64,000 bases of DNA. Origin: Kordia sp965224175. GTDB taxonomy: Bacteria; Bacteroidota; Bacteroidia; Flavobacteriales; Flavobacteriaceae. Positions 36,356-45,531 of this stretch are shown piece after piece. The notes below the pieces were generated by a model. It was not told the DNA's origin. It did no database searches and worked only from the letters and a program-made list of their open reading frames with translations. Made by a program: the position numbers and the translations under genes. The DNA is taken from assembly GCF_965224175.1 (NCBI RefSeq), contig NZ_OZ245041.1, forward strand, positions 2,356,001-2,420,000. The letters run 5' to 3'. Each line of letters starts with the position of its first letter. The first letter of the stretch is position 1.

Positions 36356-36637
36356 CTAACAAGGTCCTTGCTGATTCGAAATATCACACATTGCATTAAA
36401 ACATGATGGCTGACAGCTAACATTTGTTGGACAATTATCTGTAGGACATCCTGCAGTACAATTCACAGTACAGTTTGCTGTTAGGCAATTCGCAACACTT
36501 AAACATTGAAAGACTTGTGAAGTATCACAATCAACTTCTCTTGTATCTCCTGTTCCTCCTTTTACTTGTGTAGCTTTAAAGTTTGACACTGTACTTTTTG
36601 TAAATGATAGTTTTGTGTTAAGATTCTTTTTTTTCAT
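36356..36637 (-). CDS. class I lanthipeptide-type precursor, Cys-rich
   Basis: The 93-residue peptide has a leader with KLSFTKSTVSNFKATQVKGG, a diverged form of the family pattern. The core of about 65 residues has 11 cysteines at intervals of mostly 4-6, many preceded by Asn or followed by Thr or Pro (NCTVNCTAGCPTDNCPTN). This regular spacing is unlike the other precursors in the window. No modification enzyme is nearby. Confidence 0.75.
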   Translation of the reverse strand: MKKKNLNTKLSFTKSTVSNFKATQVKGGTGDTREVDCDTSQVFQCLSVANCLTANCTVNCTAGCPTDNCPTNVSCQPSCFNAMCDISNQQGPC

Positions 36638-36751
36638 GATTTTACATTTTTAAATATGTACTTTGAATTATTTATTACAGTCAAAGTTTCTGTAATTGAA
36701 CTCATATGATTCTTAACGAAAATAGCTATTCAACATAGGCTGTAAAAGAAA

Positions 36752-36783
36752 AAGGCATGCCCATTTATAAATGGGCACACCTT
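36752..36783 (-). terminator. terminator after the choice-of-anchor I gene
   Basis: Minus-strand AAGG, then TGCCCATTT and AAATGGGCA, then CCTT followed by TTTTCTTTT. The inner GCCCATTTATAAATGGGC (36759-36776) is a perfect palindrome. Confidence 0.7.
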
Positions 36784-36814
36784 GAAATCATTGGTTATTA
36801 TGTCTTGATGTTTT

Positions 36815-38365
36815 TTAATTCTCATTTTCGTAAATAGAAACCGTTCCGCTATCTTCATATGAAATGATCACTAAAGCTTTTCCTGTTGGGCTATCTTCTG
36901 CATTGACTGCTAAGATTCCTTCTGGCGCATAATCTGTTCCTTTTTGCAAGAATTGTAAAAATTGTGGTGCTGTAGGATTTGTAATATCGTATACCATTAC
37001 TTGACTGTTTCTTTCCAAACCTACAAATAGAATGTAACGTTGGTTAGCAATGTTTAATACTTCTACAGATTCTGGCTCTGCTCCTTTGTCGTCACTACGT
37101 TTGTCTGTTTCGTTGTCTTCCCAATCCCAATTGAAACGATTTGGCGTTTCTGCTAATACACGTGTAGAAATTTCATTTCCACTATCAAACAATAATGCTC
37201 CATCAGCAGACCAAATACTGAATGAACGTGCTCCATAATTGTATAGTTTATCATAATCGCCATCACCATCCGTATCTCCTATATCTAGAGCAATTTTTAA
37301 ACGCCCTATTTTTTCGTTGTCTTGATAGTTTTCTGATGCAGGAAAAGCAGTTTCATCGAGAGTAACATCTTTTACACGATCTTCACCAACATATCCTGGT
37401 GTTCCTTCATATTCTCTTGAATCACCTTCGTTTGCGGAGATTACGTACTCAGTTCCGTTAATGTTTACCGAAGTGATTGCATCTGGCTGATACATTCCGT
37501 AAACAGGCCAATTTTTCAGTTCGTTTACATCATCTTTATCGCTTGCATCAATTGAATTTCCTGAAATACTGTAATCTTTGAAACCTAATGGATAAATAGC
37601 TTCAATTGTTTTTGTAACTAGATTTATTTTAGCAATTCCATTATTTTCTTGTAATGAAACCCATGCATATTGTGAATCTTCAGAAACTGTAATATATTCT
37701 GGTTCTACATCAGCAGCTAGATCTGTATTTGGTCCAAATACTCTAAACCCTTGACTTTCTAAAGTTGTTTCTTGTGAATTGAACGCTGCAAAGTCTAAGG
37801 TTGTTACTGTATTGCTCGCTACATCAATAATACTTACTGTTCCATCAGGATCAATTGTATAATCGTCATTTGGCTCACCTTCATTAGCAGACAGAATATA
37901 GTTTCCATCTTTTGTAAATGTGACCATATCTGGCAAAGATCCAACTGTATATTCGTTCACTAACGAATTATCAGAAGTATTGTATACAGATATTTTCCCA
38001 GAAGCTTGTTTATTCGCTGCTTCTACAGCAATTGCTAATTTTCCATTGTGTACAGCTACACTATTTGGTGCGCCAAAACCACTTACATCTATCGGAGTTT
38101 CCATTACTGGAGCATCTATGTTAGAAATATTGTACACTGAAATTTGATCAGATTCAGTATTTACTGTAAATATTTTGTTTGTAGAAGGATCAAAAGCCGT
38201 GATTTCTGCCGATCCTTCTCCTCCGACATTAATAGTGTTTTTAAATTGAAAATTTACCGAAGTATCAACTGGTGTTGTATTTGTGGGATTATCATCATCA
38301 TTATTACAGCTATTTAATCCAATGATTGCTGCCGTAATTAAAAGTGAATGTTTTAAGGTTTTCAT
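36815..38365 (-). CDS. choice-of-anchor I family lipoprotein
   Basis: This 516-residue protein has a lipoprotein signal ending LNSCNNDDDN, the typical flavobacterial form. The remainder is a repeated beta-propeller-like fold with SANEGEPNDDY, SANEGDSREYEG, YGARSFSIW and LFVGLERNSQVMVYDI. It belongs to the choice-of-anchor I group of surface proteins. Function unknown, with a phosphatase- or esterase-like role suggested for relatives. A paralogue lies at 42884-44383. It follows the GldM-like gene and der on the same strand. Confidence 0.88.
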   Translation of the reverse strand: MKTLKHSLLITAAIIGLNSCNNDDDNPTNTTPVDTSVNFQFKNTINVGGEGSAEITAFDPSTNKIFTVNTESDQISVYNISNIDAPVMETPIDVSGFGAPNSVAVHNGKLAIAVEAANKQASGKISVYNTSDNSLVNEYTVGSLPDMVTFTKDGNYILSANEGEPNDDYTIDPDGTVSIIDVASNTVTTLDFAAFNSQETTLESQGFRVFGPNTDLAADVEPEYITVSEDSQYAWVSLQENNGIAKINLVTKTIEAIYPLGFKDYSISGNSIDASDKDDVNELKNWPVYGMYQPDAITSVNINGTEYVISANEGDSREYEGTPGYVGEDRVKDVTLDETAFPASENYQDNEKIGRLKIALDIGDTDGDGDYDKLYNYGARSFSIWSADGALLFDSGNEISTRVLAETPNRFNWDWEDNETDKRSDDKGAEPESVEVLNIANQRYILFVGLERNSQVMVYDITNPTAPQFLQFLQKGTDYAPEGILAVNAEDSPTGKALVIISYEDSGTVSIYENEN

Positions 38366-38470
38366 TGTGTTGATTTTAGTTTATTTCAACAAAAATGAAC
38401 CTTGAATTTTATTTGAATGTTAGTGAAAGATGATTGAATTATGTTGATTTTGAAAAGTTATTGTTAAGCA

Positions 38471-39100
38471 TTATTGATTATTTAACACAGTCGTAAAGAT
38501 ATCTTCTCTTTTCGTTTTTATATCGTGATAGAGTGATGTTAGCTTTACATAGGAAGCGATGGCTGGAAAGTCTTTGAAGTTATAGCTAAGCCAATCTTGA
38601 TTGTTTGTATATGACTGACGTACTTCTGTTTTTATAACATTTAGCGCAGAAAAACTTTTTTGAAGTGTACGAATGTTATCCTCAAAAGCATCGAGTTTCG
38701 CTATGAATTGTGTTGCTTCGTTTGTGTACGTTCCATTTTCTTTGAAGAAAAGCGCATTGTTTTCTTCTACTCTCGGTGTTTCCGGATTGATATTTTCTCC
38801 AAGCTCCTTAGAGTATAATGCTTCTTGTAAGTTTTGAATATGTGTTAGTAAATCTTCTGTGATTGCAGTAAATGTTTCCAAGGCGATCATTTGATCTTTG
38901 GACACAATTGATGTTCTCGTTGATTCGAGTGAATCTATCGTGATCTCTGCTTCTTGCTGATTGACTTTTTCAAATTCGTTTTCTAATGTTATAAAATCGT
39001 CTACCACAGGATTATTTCTAACATCTACAATTAAAAACATCATTCCTATTAATAATAGACTGATGATGAAGAATGTTATAATAATACCTTTAGGGTTCAT
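38471..39100 (-). CDS. membrane-anchored protein resembling the GldM N-terminal domain
   Basis: The 209-residue protein has one membrane span (about 5-26), a long helical periplasmic region and an end reading FPAIASYVKLTSLYHDIKTKREDI. This resembles the helical domain of GldM, where a similar IAS-x-x-KLT..DI segment occurs. The beta-domains of GldM are missing. The ATG at 39100 (MNPKGIIITFF) is preferred to a longer frame overlapping der. The function is inferred only by resemblance. It lies one base from the der stop. Confidence 0.65.
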   Translation of the reverse strand: MNPKGIIITFFIISLLLIGMMFLIVDVRNNPVVDDFITLENEFEKVNQQEAEITIDSLESTRTSIVSKDQMIALETFTAITEDLLTHIQNLQEALYSKELGENINPETPRVEENNALFFKENGTYTNEATQFIAKLDAFEDNIRTLQKSFSALNVIKTEVRQSYTNNQDWLSYNFKDFPAIASYVKLTSLYHDIKTKREDIFTTVLNNQ

Positions 39101-39101
39101 G

Positions 39102-40406
39102 CTATTTTTTACGGAAATAGACCTGCACAGGAACTCCTGTAAAGTCAAATTGTTCGCGCAGTTTGTTTTCTATAAATCGTTTGTATGGATCACGTACGTA
39201 TTGCGGTAAGTTTGCAAAAAATGCAAATTGCGGATATGCCGTTGGCAACTGCGTACAGAACTTTATTTTTACATATTTTCCTTTGTGTGCTGGCGGCGGT
39301 GTGCGTTCAATGATTGACAACATGGTATCATTCAATTTACTTGTAGGAACTCTGTTGGAACGATTTTTATATACTTGTACCGCCGTTTCAATGGCTTTAA
39401 AAATACGTTGTTTGGTTAATACAGATATAAAAACGATTGGCACATCTGTAAACGGTTCTATTTGTTTGCGAATGTGTTGTTCAAACTCTTTTACTGTTGA
39501 TGTATCTTTTTCAACTAAATCCCACTTGTTTACAAGAATTACGATTCCTTTGTGGTTTTTTTCAGCTAACCAGAAGATATTTTGTACTTGTGAGTCAAAT
39601 CCTCTTGTTGCATCTACAACTAATAAACATACATCACTATGTTCAATAGCACGAATAGAACGCATCACTGAGTAAAATTCTAGATCTTCTTTTACTTTGG
39701 CTTTTCTACGAATTCCAGCCGTATCAACTAGGTTGAATTCAAACCCAAAACGATTGTATTTAGTATCTATAGAGTCACGAGTTGTCCCAGCGATATCAGT
39801 TACTATGTAACGATCTTCACCAATCAATGCATTGATTAATGATGATTTTCCAGCGTTTGGTCTTCCTACGACAGCAAAACGCGGCAAGTTTTCTTCTACG
39901 ACTTCTTCTACATCTGGCAAAGCTTCTACCAAAGCATCTAGCATGTCACCTGTTCCACTTCCATTGATACTTGCAATTGGATAGTATTCTCCTAAACCTA
40001 ACGAATAGAACTCTGTTGCATCATGCAAACGATTGGCTGCATCTACTTTGTTTACTACCAAAAGTACAGGTTTATCTACTCTACGAAGTAAGTTAGCTAC
40101 TTCTTCATCCATTCCTGTAACACCAGATTCTACGTCTACTACAAAAAGAATCGCGTCTGCTTCATCAATTGCCAATTCTACTTGCTTGTCAATTTCCTTT
40201 TCAAAAATATCATCGCTTCCTACTACATATCCACCAGTATCGATCAATGAAAATTCTTTTCCATTCCAATCTGATTTTCCGTAATGTCTATCTCTTGTCA
40301 CACCACTTACAGCATCAACAATTGCTTCTCTACGTTTAATCATACGATTAAATAACGTCGATTTCCCAACATTTGGACGTCCTACTATGGCTACTATATT
40401 ACTCAT
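39102..40406 (-). CDS. der: ribosome biogenesis GTPase Der (EngA)
   Basis: This 434-residue protein has two tandem GTPase domains. The P-loops are GRPNVGKST (about 8-16) and GRPNAGKSS (about 181-189), each with a DTAG or DTGG switch and NKVD or NKWD motifs. A C-terminal KH-like domain ends VPVQVYFRKK. It acts in assembly of the 50S subunit. It is divergent from the membrane protein gene at 40628. Confidence 0.97.
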   Translation of the reverse strand: MSNIVAIVGRPNVGKSTLFNRMIKRREAIVDAVSGVTRDRHYGKSDWNGKEFSLIDTGGYVVGSDDIFEKEIDKQVELAIDEADAILFVVDVESGVTGMDEEVANLLRRVDKPVLLVVNKVDAANRLHDATEFYSLGLGEYYPIASINGSGTGDMLDALVEALPDVEEVVEENLPRFAVVGRPNAGKSSLINALIGEDRYIVTDIAGTTRDSIDTKYNRFGFEFNLVDTAGIRRKAKVKEDLEFYSVMRSIRAIEHSDVCLLVVDATRGFDSQVQNIFWLAEKNHKGIVILVNKWDLVEKDTSTVKEFEQHIRKQIEPFTDVPIVFISVLTKQRIFKAIETAVQVYKNRSNRVPTSKLNDTMLSIIERTPPPAHKGKYVKIKFCTQLPTAYPQFAFFANLPQYVRDPYKRFIENKLREQFDFTGVPVQVYFRKK

Positions 40407-40627
40407 TTCGTTCTTTTTGTGCCTGCAAAGGTATATTTTATGTTGATGATTAAAAAGTAAAATTGACTAAGACTTTCATTGAATTTTGATTTTAGCTAGA
40501 TTTTTAATTATTTCAGTCAAAATTATGCTAAATTCAATTGAAAACGACTCATATTAAATAGTTTATGATATATATCAGTTCTTGTCTTGATAGAATATTT
40601 TATTTTGGAATTCTTAAAATAACAGCA

Positions 40628-41119
40628 ATGAGTTTAGAAGAAGTTGTTTTACGGCCTCGCTTTCAAAGAGAAATTCCACAACCGAGTGAAACCGTATTGA
40701 ATCGTTTAGAAGTTAGCAAAGTAACGCAAGATGAGTTTGTAGTTTCTCGTGTTGACAATCATGTATTTATACGAATTCCGAAACATAAACAACATTTTTG
40801 GTCTCCACAACTACATATAGAAGTTGATGAAATTGATGAGCAAAACTGTTTACTTCACGGCTTGTTTGGACCAAGTCCAACAGTTTGGACATTTTTTATG
40901 TTTTTACACTTTATAGTTGCTTGTCTTTTTATTGGGTTTGGAGTTTGGGCATACACAAACGCTTCCCTAGATACTTCGTATGCAATTCAAGTTGCTTTGA
41001 TGTTTTTCATGGTATTGATATGGTTTGCTTTGTATTTTGGAGGTCGCTGGGGAAAATCGACAGGAAAATCCGAAATGATCGCTCTGAACAATTTTTTAAA
41101 TATAACTGTCGGTTTTTGA
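40628..41119 (+). CDS. conserved two-span membrane protein
   Basis: The 163-residue protein starts MSLEEVVLRPRF (ATG at 40628). The longer frame back to 40565 looks untranslated. A soluble part (1-80) is followed by two membrane spans (about 87-108 and 118-137), and FGGRWGKSTGKSEM lies after the second. I do not know a function. I have the impression of relatives across Flavobacteriaceae. It is divergent from der. Confidence 0.75.
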   Translation: MSLEEVVLRPRFQREIPQPSETVLNRLEVSKVTQDEFVVSRVDNHVFIRIPKHKQHFWSPQLHIEVDEIDEQNCLLHGLFGPSPTVWTFFMFLHFIVACLFIGFGVWAYTNASLDTSYAIQVALMFFMVLIWFALYFGGRWGKSTGKSEMIALNNFLNITVGF

Positions 41120-41207
41120 TTTTTATTGGTTAAAAACTTTTTATAATTACGGAAAACCACAAGTTATCATATAGTCTTTAGCCTATTTTTACATAAAAAT
41201 GTAGCAT

Positions 41208-41483
41208 ATGAACTATAAATTAGTAAAAATAGGATATCTTTCACTAGGAATTATTATTCTTATTTCTTCCATATTAGGCATCATATTTATTGATGAAGTG
41301 TTGCAAAAAGTTTCTACAAATGCACTTATAGTAATTTCTGCGTGTTTATGTTTTCCATTTTTTATGTTGAAGATATTGTATGAACAGAAGTATCCGCCAA
41401 CTAGGAAAGAAAAAATTGTTGGATGGTCCATTGTTGGAATTATGATAGCATACTTATTATTTGAAGTCATCAAAACACTGTAA
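41208..41483 (+). CDS. small membrane protein
   Basis: The 91-residue protein has three hydrophobic segments (about 6-27, 36-53 and 70-87) and a basic loop with EQKYPPTRKEK. I do not recognise the family. It belongs to a run of small plus-strand genes between der and era. Confidence 0.55.
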   Translation: MNYKLVKIGYLSLGIIILISSILGIIFIDEVLQKVSTNALIVISACLCFPFFMLKILYEQKYPPTRKEKIVGWSIVGIMIAYLLFEVIKTL

Positions 41484-41621
41484 AGTAAGTAGTTTTATAG
41501 TCTCTGTTTTGAAGAGAAATTCCAGAAACAATAGCATTTTTGATGATTACAACGCAACTATCTCTTCGTGTTTTTTTGTTGTCACGCATACTATTATCAA
41601 AAAAGAAACGTATTGTATAGT

Positions 41622-42071
41622 ATGAAGTTATTAAAACTGATGCTACTAACAACAATTGTTTTTTCTCTTTCCTCTTGTTCTTGGGGAGTTTTATTAATTG
41701 TAGGCAATAGTTTAGATCACGATATTGTTATTACCTACAAAATCAATGAATCGGAATTTACTAAGAAACCAAAAACCTATGTTTTTGATCAAAAGTTAAA
41801 GAATTTATATAAAAACAATTCCAAAAAGAAACCTATTGAAATTCCAAATGATGCAGTATACGATAGCATTTCAAATACTGTGATAGTAACTATAAAGCCA
41901 CATGAAGCTGCTTTTATTGGTGGTTACGGATCTTTTGAATCTTTTGAAGAAGAAATTATAAAGAGTAAGTTGAAAGTCAAAACTGCAAAGAATAATATTT
42001 TAACTTCAGAGCAATTGATTGAAACTAGAACCAATTTAACACGAAAAATTACAGTGTTAGACATCAAATAA
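41622..42071 (+). CDS. small lipoprotein, hypothetical
   Basis: The 149-residue protein starts MKLLKLMLLTTIVFSLSSC, a lipoprotein signal with Cys19. The ATG at 41622 is chosen because the longer frame from 41568 would bury this signal. The mature part is basic and shows no family I know. Confidence 0.6.
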   Translation: MKLLKLMLLTTIVFSLSSCSWGVLLIVGNSLDHDIVITYKINESEFTKKPKTYVFDQKLKNLYKNNSKKKPIEIPNDAVYDSISNTVIVTIKPHEAAFIGGYGSFESFEEEIIKSKLKVKTAKNNILTSEQLIETRTNLTRKITVLDIK

Positions 42072-42108
42072 GCTTCACTTTGTATATTTGTGTATCCAAG
42101 TAAAAACC

Positions 42109-42864
42109 GTGAGCAAAGAGAAACGATTATATTTTAATACGCTTGTTAGTACATTTAAAAAATCTGATGCTTCTGCCAAAAGTATAGAAGCTATTTTTGA
42201 TTTTGTATACCTTCTAGAGAAAGAAAAACAAGATTATAAGGAAACTTTGTTACTCACAGAAGCATATAGTCTTCTGCATTTACATCAAAAAGCATACAAT
42301 CTTTTTTCATTAGTAAACACAGAATCTTTTTCCTCTAAGGAAATCAAAAAACATCAGCAAACATTACAAGAATTAAAGAAAAATACAAGGCTACAAAATC
42401 ACTTTTACTATCGTGATTTGCGAGAAGCAAGAACAACAAAGGAAATTACACAACTTGCGCCAACTGATTTTTCAGCTTTTCAAGAAGAAAAAAAGTATCG
42501 AGTTGCAGTAAAAGAACATGTAGGTTCAATTGTAATATTCAATAAATACATTTCCGTTGCAGATATATTTATAACATCAGATCAGCCAAATTTAGAATGT
42601 ATTGCCAGCTATATTTTGTGGCTAGGAGATTGTAAAGAAGAGCTTATCAATTATTATAAGCAACATGATTTTCCTTATAAAATTGACAATATTGACGAAA
42701 CATGGTTTCATGGACTGAACGTTAGCGATGTCGAAATAGAAATCAAAGAAGGTGTTATTTATAGTTATATTACCATTATAGATTATTGTAATGGTAATCT
42801 AGGGTTTCATCTAGAAACTAGAGATAGAACTATTTCCTCCATTGAGTATGATCCTATTTTATAA
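42109..42864 (+). CDS. hypothetical protein
   Basis: This protein has about 251 residues from a GTG at 42109 (MSKEKRLYF). An in-frame TTG at 42088 would add seven residues. The first half is helical (leucine- and glutamate-rich, TPR-like in feel). The second half looks like a beta-rich domain ending in a strand with YSYITIIDYCNGNLGFHLE. I cannot assign it. It is the last plus-strand gene before the convergent lipoprotein gene. Confidence 0.6.
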   Translation: MSKEKRLYFNTLVSTFKKSDASAKSIEAIFDFVYLLEKEKQDYKETLLLTEAYSLLHLHQKAYNLFSLVNTESFSSKEIKKHQQTLQELKKNTRLQNHFYYRDLREARTTKEITQLAPTDFSAFQEEKKYRVAVKEHVGSIVIFNKYISVADIFITSDQPNLECIASYILWLGDCKEELINYYKQHDFPYKIDNIDETWFHGLNVSDVEIEIKEGVIYSYITIIDYCNGNLGFHLETRDRTISSIEYDPIL

Positions 42865-42883
42865 AATAAAGTTGTTTAGTGTA

Positions 42884-44383
42884 CTACTTAATTTCAAACA
42901 AACTAATAGTTCCGCTTATTTCGTTTGAAACCACTAAAGTATTCTTTCCTGTTGGACTTACTGCAGCTGGAATGACAAATAATCCTTCTGGAGAAATGTC
43001 GCCTTTGTGCTGAATCCACTCTAAGAATATAGGCTTTTTAGGATTAGAAATATCATACATTAAGACACCACTTGTACGTTCTAAACCAACAAATAATAAT
43101 GTTTTTCCTTTAAGTTTTAGTGTTGCTAATGCTTCTGGCTCCGAACCTTTGTCGTCACTTCTTGTATCGTTTTGATTGAATGCTTTTGGATTGATTTGTG
43201 TTTGCTTAGCGATGTCATTTCCGCTATCGTACACTAAGTCACCTTTTGTATTCCAAATAGAAAATGAACGCGTCCCAAAAGCATACAATTCATCATAATC
43301 ACCGTCATTATCTATATCTCCAGCAGTTGTAGTTATTTTTAATCGTCCAAGTTGATCATTTTGCTGTAATTCTTTGGCGTTAGGAAATGCTTGAGCATCT
43401 AGCACTACATCAGAAACTCTAATTTCCTCAGAAAATCCGGCATAATCTCTTGAATCGCCTTCGTTGGCTGTAATAATATATGTTTTACCATTTATTACAG
43501 TATTTGTAATGGCATCAGGCAAATAAAATCCTTTTAGGTTTTCCCATGTATTCAGTTGTATTTTTCCGTCTACATCACTTACATCTAATGCATTTTCAGG
43601 CAAACTAAAATCTTTGACGCCAAGAGGTAATATATTTTTCAATTCTGCATTAATGATATCAATTTCTGCAATTGCATTATTTTCTTGTAAAACTACCCAA
43701 GCTGTTTTTCCATCTTTGGAAATCGTCAAATATTCAGGTTCCGCATCTTTTGAAAAAGTAGCATTTTTACCAAAAATTCGCAATCCTTTTTCTTTTAGTT
43801 TTTTGATTTTAATAGCACTCAAATCATCAAAACCTACAGAAGTCACTATATTGTTTTCCATATCAACAATGGTCACAGAACCATGCGGATCTATAGAATA
43901 GTCATTGTTAGGTTCTCCTTCATTTGCCGAAATAATATAGTTTCCGTTTGGAGAATATGCCAACATATCCGGCAATGCATCTGCTTCTAAGACTTCAATT
44001 TCTTTCAGGCTTTTAGTATCGTAGACTACAATAAATCCATTCTCTTGTCGATTAGAATTTTCTATTGCCATCGCAATATTTCCATTCGACACAGCGACGC
44101 TATTTACATTTCCACCGTAAGGTGATATATCTATTGTGGCGACTTTTTTTATGTTTTTCACATCTGAAATATCAAAAACCAATACTCCAGTATACAAAGT
44201 ACTCGCTGTAAATAATCGTTGTGTTTTAGCACAATAAGCACTTATTTCAACAGCATTCATACCTTTTGCATCAATGGTATTTATATGGGAAACTTGTATC
44301 TCTGTAGAGATTGCTTTTGATGATTGTACAGCACAACCAATCAATAACAAAGAACTTACTAAACCGAATACTTTCTTCATCAT
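42884..44383 (-). CDS. choice-of-anchor I family lipoprotein, paralogue of the gene at 36815
   Basis: The 499-residue protein has a lipoprotein signal ending LLLIGC. It shares the same ordered motifs with the 516-residue paralogue: SANEGEPNNDYSIDPHGSV, TANEGDSRDYAG, FGTRSFSIWN, NDTRSDDKGSEPEAL and LFVGLERTSGVLMYDI. It starts 4 bp after the era stop, so it is almost certainly co-transcribed with era. Confidence 0.88.
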   Translation of the reverse strand: MMKKVFGLVSSLLLIGCAVQSSKAISTEIQVSHINTIDAKGMNAVEISAYCAKTQRLFTASTLYTGVLVFDISDVKNIKKVATIDISPYGGNVNSVAVSNGNIAMAIENSNRQENGFIVVYDTKSLKEIEVLEADALPDMLAYSPNGNYIISANEGEPNNDYSIDPHGSVTIVDMENNIVTSVGFDDLSAIKIKKLKEKGLRIFGKNATFSKDAEPEYLTISKDGKTAWVVLQENNAIAEIDIINAELKNILPLGVKDFSLPENALDVSDVDGKIQLNTWENLKGFYLPDAITNTVINGKTYIITANEGDSRDYAGFSEEIRVSDVVLDAQAFPNAKELQQNDQLGRLKITTTAGDIDNDGDYDELYAFGTRSFSIWNTKGDLVYDSGNDIAKQTQINPKAFNQNDTRSDDKGSEPEALATLKLKGKTLLFVGLERTSGVLMYDISNPKKPIFLEWIQHKGDISPEGLFVIPAAVSPTGKNTLVVSNEISGTISLFEIK

Positions 44384-44387
44384 GAAA

Positions 44388-45272
44388 TTACTTATTATTG
44401 TAACCGAAACGCTTTAATTGTTTGGCATTACTACGCCAATTTTTGTTGACTTTGACATACAATTCAATATGAATTTGTTTTCCAAAAAACTTTTCTAAGT
44501 CTTTTCTAGCTTGAATTCCAACAGTTTTTAACGCACTACCTTTATGTCCAATTATAATTCCTTTTTGCGTTTCACGTTCAACCATGATTACAGAACGAAT
44601 ACGAATGATGTTTTCTTCTTCAAAAAATTCTTCCGTTTCTACTTCTACTGCATATGGAATTTCTTTCTTGTAGTTTACTAAGATTTTCTCGCGAATAGTT
44701 TCGTTAACAAAAAATCGTTCTGGTTTGTCTGTTAGCTGATCTTTTGGATAAAATGCTGGCGATTCAGGTAATAATTCAATAATTCTTGAAAATACTTGTG
44801 GTACATTGAAATTTTCTAGCGCAGAAATAGGGTAAATCTCTGCTGTTGGCACTTTTTCTCTCCACAATTCCATTTGCGCTTCTAGTTGTTCTTGAGAAGA
44901 TGTATCAATTTTATTTAATAGTAAAATTACTGGAATCTCACTATTGACGATTTTCTTGAAAAACGCTTCATCTTTCAAACTTTTTTCCCCAATTTCTACC
45001 ATATAAATCAACACATCTGCATCTTCAAAAGCAGATTTTACAAAGTCCATCATAGACGATTGCAATTCATACGCAGGTTTTATAATTCCTGGCGTATCAG
45101 ATAAAATTACCTGAAAATCCTCTCCATTTACAATTCCTAATATTCGGTGACGTGTAGTTTGCGCTTTAGAGGTAATTATTGAAAGTTTTTCCCCTACAAA
45201 CGCATTCATTAAGGTAGATTTCCCCACGTTTGGGTTCCCGATAATATTAACAAATCCTGCTTTATGTGCCAT
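44388..45272 (-). CDS. era: GTPase Era
   Basis: The 294-residue protein has the P-loop GNPNVGKST (about 12-20), DTPGI, NKID and a C-terminal KH domain (ERETQKGIIIGHKGSALKTVG). Era binds 16S rRNA in assembly of the 30S subunit. It is divergent from the tetR at 45532 and shares a strand with the downstream lipoprotein gene. Confidence 0.97.
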   Translation of the reverse strand: MAHKAGFVNIIGNPNVGKSTLMNAFVGEKLSIITSKAQTTRHRILGIVNGEDFQVILSDTPGIIKPAYELQSSMMDFVKSAFEDADVLIYMVEIGEKSLKDEAFFKKIVNSEIPVILLLNKIDTSSQEQLEAQMELWREKVPTAEIYPISALENFNVPQVFSRIIELLPESPAFYPKDQLTDKPERFFVNETIREKILVNYKKEIPYAVEVETEEFFEEENIIRIRSVIMVERETQKGIIIGHKGSALKTVGIQARKDLEKFFGKQIHIELYVKVNKNWRSNAKQLKRFGYNNK

Positions 45273-45500
45273 ATATTGTACGTATCTCCAAGTGTACTTT
45301 ATAAATATTGAATTATCAAAAAAACTAAAATATCACTTGTGTTTTAAGATTGCAAAAGTACACATATTTACCAAGAAACAAGGGTTTTGAAGCTTTTTCG
45401 TGTGCATAATTCACAAACAATATTGATCATTTTTACAAATCTCGATACAAATTTTCTTCAACTTTTTTTCAAAAAAAATAGTTAAACTTTTATTTTTTGA

Positions 45501-45529
45501 TAGTAATACTATTATATTTGTAATTACTA
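45501..45529. promoter_or_regulatory. possible operator at the tetR-sulP promoter
   Basis: TAGTAAT (45501-45507) and ATTACTA (45523-45529) form a 7-bp inverted repeat directly before the tetR start codon. TATATTTG (45513-45520), matching the -7 box, lies between the arms. Autorepression by the TetR protein is the simple reading, but the repeat is AT-rich and short. Confidence 0.35.
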
Positions 45530-45531
45530 GT

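Noticed and set aside
39163..39675. 170-residue plus-strand frame opposite der
   Set aside because: It is fully antisense to the conserved second GTPase domain and KH region of Der, with no independent support.
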